DNA from: Bacteroidota bacterium
Lineage (GTDB): Bacteria; Bacteroidota; Bacteroidia; Chitinophagales; Chitinophagaceae
NCBI GenBank assembly: GCA_947448725.1
Contig: CANFOM010000023.1
Coordinates: 1 to 37,022, forward strand
Reading direction: 5' to 3'
DNA: 37,022 nt
Numbering within the stretch: the first letter of the stretch is position 1; each line of letters starts with the position of its first letter. A program made the position numbers and the translations under genes. A model generated the notes under the pieces. That model was not told where the DNA came from, made no database searches, and saw only the letters and a program-made list of their open reading frames with translations. Below, piece after piece: positions 1 through 6,095 of the stretch.

Positions 1-530
1 GCCAAAACATCTGCTCCGGGTCTTAAACTTTCAATTACATTACCTGTTTGAATATCTATAGGTAAACTTCTTTCAAAATTTCCAGGTACCACAGTTATCC
101 ATTTAGCATTGGTTCTTTTAGCCACTTCCACCGCTTCATTACAAGAAGCAACAAATTTGTCTTTCCATTCTTGTGAACCAGTGGTTAAATTTATTTTATC
201 ATTATTAGAAAAGTTCAACACAAAAACACCCATATGCATTCCTAAAGCAGCAAGGGTGTCACCAATTTTTTGTTGCATTTCGGGGGTTCTACCCATCATG
301 CCATTGTCTTCAATGGCCGTGAATCCAATACTGTGTGCATATTTTATTTGATCAATAAAATTTGGACCAGCCATATTTTCAAACATGCCATCATGAATAC
401 CATAATGTAATTTATAAGGGGTTGAATCTATTAAAGCATTTGCTTTTGTATTTTGAGCCAATAAACTACTGCCTGCTAAAAGTGATCCGCCAACTAAAAC
501 ATTTTGTTTTAAAAAATTTCTACGTTCCAT
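1..530 (-). CDS. Tat-exported TIM-barrel sugar isomerase/epimerase-like protein (3' end outside window)
   Basis: This gene runs leftward from an ATG at 530 and leaves the window, so only about 176 N-terminal residues are visible. The product begins MERRNFLKQN followed by a hydrophobic stretch and a Leu-Leu-Ala-Gln segment, a twin-arginine (Tat) signal pattern. The mature part reads LHYGIHDGMFENMAG, then IGFTAIEDNGMMG and MHMGVFVLNFSNND. These fit the first strands of the xylose-isomerase-like TIM barrel (sugar phosphate isomerase/epimerase, hydroxypyruvate isomerase-like). Exported members of this family in Bacteroidota often sit beside Gfo/Idh/MocA oxidoreductases, and one lies at 2653-3984. 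The metal-ligand region lies outside the window, so the substrate cannot be inferred. It is divergent from the ApbE gene, with 55 bp between the two starts. Confidence 0.75.
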   Translation of the reverse strand, partial: MERRNFLKQNVLVGGSLLAGSSLLAQNTKANALIDSTPYKLHYGIHDGMFENMAGPNFIDQIKYAHSIGFTAIEDNGMMGRTPEMQQKIGDTLAALGMHMGVFVLNFSNNDKINLTTGSQEWKDKFVASCNEAVEVAKRTNAKWITVVPGNFERSLPIDIQTGNVIESLRPGADVL

Positions 531-552
531 GGTTTTTATATTTTTTATAACT

Positions 553-583
553 TAAATTTAGGCATTAGTATTAATAAGACCAA
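553..583 (-). promoter_or_regulatory. candidate Bacteroidota promoter for the leftward isomerase gene
   Basis: Read on the minus strand, TTG (583-581) is followed after 20 nt by TAAATTTA (560-553). This is one mismatch from the Bacteroidota -7 consensus TAnnTTTG, with the usual -33 spacing. It ends 22 nt upstream of the ATG at 530. The match is imperfect and the DNA is AT-rich, so it is only a candidate. Confidence 0.3.
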
Positions 584-585
584 GT

Positions 586-1605
586 TTGAAGCCATTCGTT
601 TGCATAATTACCCTTTTTGTATTTTTTACACTTCCCTTAAGTGCTCAAAAAAAGAAATTCACGTTTACCGAAACTAAAATGGGTTCTCCATTTAACTTAA
701 TTTTTGTTGCAACAGACTCCTTAAAAGCCAGAGGTATTGCCCAGGATTGTTTTAATTTAATAGACTCCTTAAGTCAAATTTTTAGCGACTATGATAGTAC
801 CAGTGAAGTAAGTAAAATCAATGCTAATGCAGGTTTAAGCCCTATTCAAATGACTCCAGCCATGTATAACCTGGTACTATTGTCTCAGGAGGCCTATATT
901 AAGAGCCATGGCGCCTATGATATTAGTATTGGACCACTGAGTTTAGTTTGGAGAAAGGCCAGGAAAAAGAAGGAATTTCCGCCAGATAGCGTGGTGGATG
1001 CTACTCGAAAATTAGTAGGATTGAACCAAGTAAAAATTAACAAGCTTTCGAGAACAATTTACCTGCCCAAAAAGGGTATGAGACTCGATTTTGGAGGAAT
1101 TGCAAAGGGCTATATTGGGCAATGGATAGTCGATTATTTAAAAAATAGGGGCGTTATGGAAGCACTAGCAGACGCGGGAGGCGATATCGCGATGAGCAAT
1201 GCCCCATTAAATAGTAAAGGATGGCTAGTTGGGGTAAATGTACCTGAAACAACAGATGATTTATTGTCAAAAAAGCTACAATTAGCCAATATTTCAGTTG
1301 CTACCTCGGGGGATGTGTATCAATTTATTGTAAAAAATGGGATCAAATACTCACATATTATAAACCCCAAAACGGGCTATGGGGTTTCGTCTCTTCGAAA
1401 TGTAACCGTGATTGCCCCATTGGGGGGTACCGCAGATTGGTTGGCCACCGCCTGCAGTATATTACCCATTCCCCTAGCTAAAAAAGTAGCCCTAGAAAAT
1501 CATGCTCAATTATTAATTACGACCCTCGAAAAGGGTAAAATTAAATATTATAAAACTTCCTCTTTTAATAAATATTGGGCGCCATTCAACATAAATTATC
1601 ATTAA
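586..1605 (+). CDS. apbE: FAD:protein FMN transferase (ApbE family), secreted
   Basis: ApbE enzymes cleave FAD and covalently attach FMN to a Thr/Ser of exported redox proteins, using Mg2+. The 339 residues match the usual family length. Visible motifs are DFGGIAKG (168-175), DAGGD (196-200), HIINPKTG starting at His257, and TADWLATA with Asp284 as the likely metal ligand. The common Asp of the HIIDPxTG motif is Asn260 here. The start is TTG: no ATG lies in frame before an upstream stop at 559, and starting there gives a complete Sec signal peptide ending LPLSA-Q. It appears to be the first gene of a unit with the SUMF1-like (50 bp downstream) and Gfo/Idh genes. No protein in this window carries a full Dxx(S/T)GAT flavinylation site, so its target must lie elsewhere. 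Confidence 0.9.
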   Translation: MKPFVCIITLFVFFTLPLSAQKKKFTFTETKMGSPFNLIFVATDSLKARGIAQDCFNLIDSLSQIFSDYDSTSEVSKINANAGLSPIQMTPAMYNLVLLSQEAYIKSHGAYDISIGPLSLVWRKARKKKEFPPDSVVDATRKLVGLNQVKINKLSRTIYLPKKGMRLDFGGIAKGYIGQWIVDYLKNRGVMEALADAGGDIAMSNAPLNSKGWLVGVNVPETTDDLLSKKLQLANISVATSGDVYQFIVKNGIKYSHIINPKTGYGVSSLRNVTVIAPLGGTADWLATACSILPIPLAKKVALENHAQLLITTLEKGKIKYYKTSSFNKYWAPFNINYH

Positions 1606-1655
1606 ATAAAGCAAAGTGATTAAATTATGTTATCTTAATAAACTAAAAAACGATT

Positions 1656-2636
1656 GTGAAAAAGAATTTTCTATTAGTCTTGATTTTATTTTGTTGTACC
1701 TATTCTATTAAAGCTTTGGCGCAACAAGCCAACAGCCAAAATAAGGACGCTTCCTTTATAAGTTACAATCAAATAATTACGGGAAGCGACTTGTCCTTTA
1801 AAATGGTTCCCATTCCTGCTGGTCATTTTGCCATTGGTAGTAATGTTAATGAAAAAGGACGTGGCCAAGAGGAAGGTCCAAAAAAAGATATTAAAGTAGA
1901 CGCATTTTGGATGAGTGCTTATGAGGTGACTCGTGATGAACTAGATATTTTTTTAAAAGATGAAGCGACCAGTCAAAATGTAAACGTGGATGCCATTACA
2001 AGACCTAGTGCACAATATATAGATCTAACTTGGGGTATGGGTAAAGAAGGTGGTTATCCAGCAAATAGTATGTCTCAATATGCTGCCCTTATGTATTGCA
2101 AATGGCTGTATCAAAAAACGAAAGTATTTTACCGTTTACCTACTGAAGCAGAGTGGGAATACGCTTGTAAAGCAGGTACCAATACCGCTTATTTTTTCGG
2201 GAACGATAGTAAGGATTTAGGTAAATATGCTTGGTATGAAAAAAATAGCGAATTCTCTTATCATAAAGTTGGGAAAAAATTACCTAACCCATGGGGCTTA
2301 TATGATATGTTAGGTAATCTATCAGAATGGACTTTGGATCATTATGATCCTAAAGCTTTTGAAAAAATAAACAACCAACAATTAATAATTGCGCCCAATA
2401 CCGATAAGTATCCTAAAACATTAAAAGGAGGAAGTTATTTAGATGTTGCTACTGAATTAAGATCGGCAAAAAGAATGCATTCAGATCCCATTTGGAATAG
2501 AAGAGATCCACAAATTCCAAGAAGCAAGTGGTGGCTTACCGATGCGATGCAAGTTGGAATAAGATTAGTGCGTCCAGTTAACACGCCCACTGAAGAAGAG
2601 ATTAACCAATTTTTTAAGGCCTATTTAAATTTATAA
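1656..2636 (+). CDS. secreted SUMF1/FGE-fold protein lacking the catalytic cysteines
   Basis: This is a 326-residue protein with a GTG start, a Sec signal peptide (about 1-23, ALA-QQ) and a formylglycine-generating-enzyme-sulfatase (SUMF1) domain. Family signatures include MVPIPAGHFAIGS, the VDAFWMSAYEVTRDE segment, RLPTEAEWEYACKAGT, NPWGLYDMLGNLSEWTLD and the C-terminal LKGGSY...GIRLVRP. In true FGE enzymes two cysteines follow GGS(F/W)L and bind copper. Here the corresponding positions are Asp263 and Leu268, so sulfatase activation is not expected. Bacteroidota use many such non-catalytic SUMF1-fold proteins as structural or binding proteins, for example GldJ and GldK of gliding. The next gene starts 16 bp downstream, so cotranscription is likely. 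The fold assignment is firm, the role unknown. Confidence 0.85.
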   Translation: MKKNFLLVLILFCCTYSIKALAQQANSQNKDASFISYNQIITGSDLSFKMVPIPAGHFAIGSNVNEKGRGQEEGPKKDIKVDAFWMSAYEVTRDELDIFLKDEATSQNVNVDAITRPSAQYIDLTWGMGKEGGYPANSMSQYAALMYCKWLYQKTKVFYRLPTEAEWEYACKAGTNTAYFFGNDSKDLGKYAWYEKNSEFSYHKVGKKLPNPWGLYDMLGNLSEWTLDHYDPKAFEKINNQQLIIAPNTDKYPKTLKGGSYLDVATELRSAKRMHSDPIWNRRDPQIPRSKWWLTDAMQVGIRLVRPVNTPTEEEINQFFKAYLNL

Positions 2637-2652
2637 ACTAAAAATTAAAATT

Positions 2653-3984
2653 ATGAACACACCATTTTCGGGGAAAAATTCAAGGAGGGAATTTGTAAAA
2701 GGAACTAGCCTATTGGCTGGAGGTATTATGGCAGCTCCAATAATGTCAAAAGCCAATTTCTTTTCTGGATCAGAAGATACCATCAAAATAGCTGTCGTAG
2801 GCTGTGGAGGAAGAGGTACTGGTGCAGCTATGCAAGCTTTATCTAGCAAGCAAAATGTAAAAATTGTTGCCATGGCCGATGCCTTTAAAGACAATTTAGA
2901 CAATTGCCATAAATCATTAACCAATGAAATAAATAATAGTATTGGAGAATTAGCCAAAAGATTAGACGTTCCTGAAGAAAGAAGGTTCACTGGTTTTGAT
3001 GGCTATCAAAAAGCTATTGCATTAGCAGACGTTGTAATATTAGCAACGCCTCCAGGTTTTAGACCCATTCATTTTGCAGAAGCCATTAAACAAGGCAAGC
3101 ATGTATTTATGGAAAAGCCAGTAGCTACAGATCCTGCAGGAATACAAAGCGTTTTAGCTACTGCTGCTATTGCAAAACAAAAAAAATTAAACGTAGTCGT
3201 AGGTTTACAAAGACATTACCAAAATTCTTATCGTGAATTGTTTAAGAGAAAAGATTTGATTGGTGACATTACTTCGGCACAAGCTTGGTGGAACAATGAT
3301 GGTGTATGGACAAGACCTAGAAAATACAATCAAACAGAAATGGAATATCAAATGCGCAATTGGTATTATTTCAATTGGTTGTGTGGAGATCATATCACCG
3401 AACAACATATTCATAATTTAGACGTCATCAATTGGTTTAAAGGTGGGCCTCCAGTAAAAGCACAGGGCTTAGGTGGACGTCAAGTTAGAAAAGGAAAAGA
3501 CAATGGTGAAATTTTTGACCATCATTATGTAGAATTTGAATATGCAGATGGATCTATTTTAAATAGTCAATGCCGTCATATTCCAGGCACCATGAGTAAA
3601 GTGGATGAATTATTAATTGGTACTAAAGGAAAAATTTTTACAGGTGAGGCTAATATTAAAGATCATAGTGGTAAAATCATTTATCAATATGATAAAAAAT
3701 TAGAAAACAATCCTTATCAAACAGAACATGATGAATTGTTTGCAGCCATAGCAAAAGGCGAATATAAATTTGCAGATGCAGAAAATGGAGCAAGCAGTAC
3801 CATGACTTCTATTTTAGGACGTTTAGCTACTTATACTGGACAAGTAGTTCATTATGATAAAGCCGTTAATTCTGGACTAGACATTCATCCAAAAGTATAT
3901 GACTTTAATGCAGCACCTCCGGTATTACCTAACGCTGATGGATTCTACCCTGTAGCTATACCTGGTGTTACTAAATATTTTTAG
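2653..3984 (+). CDS. Tat-exported Gfo/Idh/MocA family oxidoreductase
   Basis: This 443-residue protein belongs to the NAD(P)-dependent Gfo/Idh/MocA family. The N-terminus has a Tat motif (NSRREFVKG) and a hydrophobic run. The Rossmann fold follows with IKIAVVGCGGRGTGA, and the catalytic EKP motif contains Lys155. The C-terminal alpha/beta domain has GDHITEQHIHNLDVINW, with His247, His252, His254 and Asp257, which is conserved among exported members. Relatives oxidise or reduce sugars and inositols. Tat export implies that it folds with its cofactor in the cytoplasm and works in the periplasm, as proposed for 3-keto-sugar metabolism. A terminator lies 34 nt after the stop. The substrate is not determinable from sequence. 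Confidence 0.9.
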   Translation: MNTPFSGKNSRREFVKGTSLLAGGIMAAPIMSKANFFSGSEDTIKIAVVGCGGRGTGAAMQALSSKQNVKIVAMADAFKDNLDNCHKSLTNEINNSIGELAKRLDVPEERRFTGFDGYQKAIALADVVILATPPGFRPIHFAEAIKQGKHVFMEKPVATDPAGIQSVLATAAIAKQKKLNVVVGLQRHYQNSYRELFKRKDLIGDITSAQAWWNNDGVWTRPRKYNQTEMEYQMRNWYYFNWLCGDHITEQHIHNLDVINWFKGGPPVKAQGLGGRQVRKGKDNGEIFDHHYVEFEYADGSILNSQCRHIPGTMSKVDELLIGTKGKIFTGEANIKDHSGKIIYQYDKKLENNPYQTEHDELFAAIAKGEYKFADAENGASSTMTSILGRLATYTGQVVHYDKAVNSGLDIHPKVYDFNAAPPVLPNADGFYPVAIPGVTKYF

Positions 3985-4018
3985 TAGCAATGAATAGTTA
4001 AGGTATTGAATACTAAAC

Positions 4019-4055
4019 AAAACCTCCGAGATACTAGTTATTTCGGAGGTTTTTT
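4019..4055. terminator. bidirectional intrinsic terminator between convergent genes
   Basis: An 11-bp perfect stem (AAAACCTCCGA at 4019-4029 with TCGGAGGTTTT at 4043-4053) encloses a 13-nt loop. It is flanked by A-rich sequence on the left and a T run on the right. It lies just past the stops of the Gfo/Idh gene (+) and the SET gene (-) and can serve both. Confidence 0.85.
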
Positions 4056-4057
4056 GT

Positions 4058-4570
4058 TTAAAATAAAAGTAAGAAGGCCTTGTAAGTAGCTGCCATCGAT
4101 TTTATAAAATCGGTTAGCTTATATCTATTTAAAATTTCAGTGGGTGTATCGGCTGCACCTTGAATTAAACCAATGCAATTGGGCTTGCCGCAATTGCAAA
4201 CAAATTGTTGCGCTATTCTCCATTCTGTAGCCGGATAAAAAAAGCGAAGCTCCTCTCCTGCTTCAATCTCACTAATACATTCTAATTGCATGGTAGTAGT
4301 ATTAAACAAAACATTAGGTTCACAGCAATGATTTACATATTGTAAATATTCTGGGAATAAATGAATATGCTTATGTTCGCTCACTTGTACCGTTAAATAA
4401 TTAGGCGTATCCACAATTTTAGAAGCATTAAAAGCAACAAGTACATCGCCGTTTTTAAACGCAGCATTGGCAAATAATCCATGCTGTTGATTTTCTATGT
4501 TTTGTTTTACTTCGCAATTTTCATGTTGGCTAATGACAATAAAATTTGTTGAATGGGAGGACAAGGACAT
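4058..4570 (-). CDS. SET-domain protein (putative lysine methyltransferase)
   Basis: This 170-residue cytoplasmic protein has a compact SET domain. It contains GLFANAAFKNGDVLV near the start, the pseudoknot motif VNHCCEPNV (Asn80-His81), IEAGEELRFFYPATEW, and a post-SET-like Cys cluster FVCNCGKPNCIG. SET proteins use S-adenosylmethionine to methylate lysines. Single-domain bacterial SET proteins are known in several phyla, but their targets are mostly uncharacterised. In the NHxCxPN motif the third residue is Cys rather than the common Ser. There is no signal peptide. It stands alone, convergent with the Gfo/Idh gene and divergent from the MFS gene at 4694, so context gives no clue to the target. 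Confidence 0.85.
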   Translation of the reverse strand: MSLSSHSTNFIVISQHENCEVKQNIENQQHGLFANAAFKNGDVLVAFNASKIVDTPNYLTVQVSEHKHIHLFPEYLQYVNHCCEPNVLFNTTTMQLECISEIEAGEELRFFYPATEWRIAQQFVCNCGKPNCIGLIQGAADTPTEILNRYKLTDFIKSMAATYKAFLLLF

Positions 4571-4693
4571 AAAGAAAGATAGGTTTAGAAAACTAATTTA
4601 AAACATTATAATTAATTATCAAGGACTCACTTTTTATTTTTCAATAGAAAAAATATTATAGGATTAACTATATTGTGTCCACATCGTCTATAA

Positions 4694-5965
4694 ATGAAAA
4701 AAAGATACCAAGTTCTTACTGTTTTATCCTTATTGTCCATGATTACTTTTTTGGACCGAATTGCACTTTCCTCTGCAAGTGGCACTATTATGGATCAATT
4801 GCATTTAACAACTGTACAGTGGGGTTGGATTTTGGGTATGTTTACCATTGCCTATGCAGCTTTTGAAATTCCAACTGGTTGGTTGGGAGATAAATTTGGA
4901 GGCAAAAGAATATTAATTCGGGTAGTACTGTGGTGGTCTTTTTTTACCATTATGACTGGTTTTTCGTCAAGTTTTATGATGTTAGTTTGTGTTAGATTTT
5001 TATTTGGAATGGGGGAAGCAGGTGCCTATCCAAACACCTCCATTGTATTATCCAAATGGTTTCCTGTTTTAGAAAGAGGTCGCGCTCAAGCCACCATTTG
5101 GGGTGCTTCCCGCTTAGGTGCTGCACTCACTCCTTTTTTAGTTATTCCTATTCAACAAAAATATAATTGGCAAACCTCCTTTTATGTGTTGGGTGCTGTG
5201 GGAGTGATTTGGACGCTTTTTTGGATCTTTTGGCATAAGGAAGAACCCGCAGAAAGTAAGTCTATATCCAAAGAAGAGCTGGAACATATTTTAGCTACTC
5301 GAGATTTGCCTGTTCATAAAGAAGATGCTATTAAAATATCCGTTTGGAGTGGGTTTAAATCGACCAATTTGTGGTTTTTGCTTGGGATGTATGTTTGTTA
5401 CGCAGTGGGTGCCTATTTTTTTCAAAGTTGGTTTCATACCTATTTAGAAAAGGGCAGGCATATAGCCAAAGATCAGCTTATTTGGGCCTCCTCCATTCCC
5501 TATTTATTAGCTGCAATTGGTTGTTTTACAGGGGGTTGGCTAAGTGATAAGGCTTGTTTGCGCTGGGGTAAGAAATGGGGCAGAAGAATAGTCCCTATGG
5601 TAGGATTATCTGTAGCAGGATTATGTATTATTGGTGCTGCATTGGTAGCAGACAACCTCACGGCTATCATTGCATTGGGTGTTGGAATGGCTTTTATGGA
5701 TGTAACCGCTCCCGTTGCCTGGGCAGTGGCTATGGACATGGGCGGAGACAAAAGTGGGACTATTTCGGGTTCCATGAATAGTGCCGGTTTAATGGGTGCT
5801 TATTTAAGTACGGTATTTTTTGGTTACATGGCTTCTACTTATGGGTATTATTTACCCGTATTGTACATTGGTGTTATTGTTTTTATAGGGGCTTTTATTT
5901 GGTTAAAAATTGATGCTACTAAAAAGATTCAATTTGCTACCCTAGCGCCTACTTTAAATAAATAA
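4694..5965 (+). CDS. MFS transporter, anion:cation symporter (ACS) type
   Basis: This 423-residue protein shows the 12-helix pattern of the major facilitator superfamily. The first helix contains FLDRIALSSASGTIM, followed by GWLGDKFGGKRILI in the loop between helices 2 and 3 (the MFS signature) and RFLFGMGEAGAYPNTS in helix 4. ERGRAQATIWGASRLGAAL then resembles the ACS family of hexuronate, glucarate, galactonate and sialate transporters. The predicted role is proton-coupled uptake of an acidic sugar or organic acid across the inner membrane. It is divergent from the SET gene (123 bp apart) and precedes the propeller/phosphoesterase gene by 130 bp. That gap contains the palindromes at 5997-6039, so the two genes may be regulated separately. 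Confidence 0.85.
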   Translation: MKKRYQVLTVLSLLSMITFLDRIALSSASGTIMDQLHLTTVQWGWILGMFTIAYAAFEIPTGWLGDKFGGKRILIRVVLWWSFFTIMTGFSSSFMMLVCVRFLFGMGEAGAYPNTSIVLSKWFPVLERGRAQATIWGASRLGAALTPFLVIPIQQKYNWQTSFYVLGAVGVIWTLFWIFWHKEEPAESKSISKEELEHILATRDLPVHKEDAIKISVWSGFKSTNLWFLLGMYVCYAVGAYFFQSWFHTYLEKGRHIAKDQLIWASSIPYLLAAIGCFTGGWLSDKACLRWGKKWGRRIVPMVGLSVAGLCIIGAALVADNLTAIIALGVGMAFMDVTAPVAWAVAMDMGGDKSGTISGSMNSAGLMGAYLSTVFFGYMASTYGYYLPVLYIGVIVFIGAFIWLKIDATKKIQFATLAPTLNK

Positions 5966-5996
5966 AATTACTTCTTTGTTATCAATCCTTAAATAG

Positions 5997-6039
5997 AACA
6001 AGTGCTTGTTATAAATTAAACAAGATTCAATAACTTGTT
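5997..6039. repeat. two nested palindromes of AACAAG/CTTGTT
   Basis: AACAAG (5997-6002) pairs with CTTGTT (6005-6010), and a second AACAAG (6019-6024) pairs with CTTGTT (6034-6039). The same 6-mer and its complement each occur twice within 43 bp. The site lies 57-99 bp upstream of the ATG at 6096. No T run follows, so it does not look like a terminator. A dimeric repressor or activator operator is the simplest reading. Confidence 0.4.
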
Positions 6040-6095
6040 GTACTAAAATATTGGCTCCATTTTATATTTAATTAATTAGTTCAAAACTTTAAAAC

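Noticed and set aside
109..351. Rightward open frames at 109-351 and 362-550
   Set aside because: Both lie over the leftward TIM-barrel gene, whose Tat signal and barrel motifs make that strand the coding one.
2631..2990. Antisense open frame opposite the Gfo/Idh gene, and many similar open frames opposite or out of frame with large genes
   Set aside because: They lie entirely within well-supported genes, have no family motifs, and owe their length to the codon bias of the true frame.
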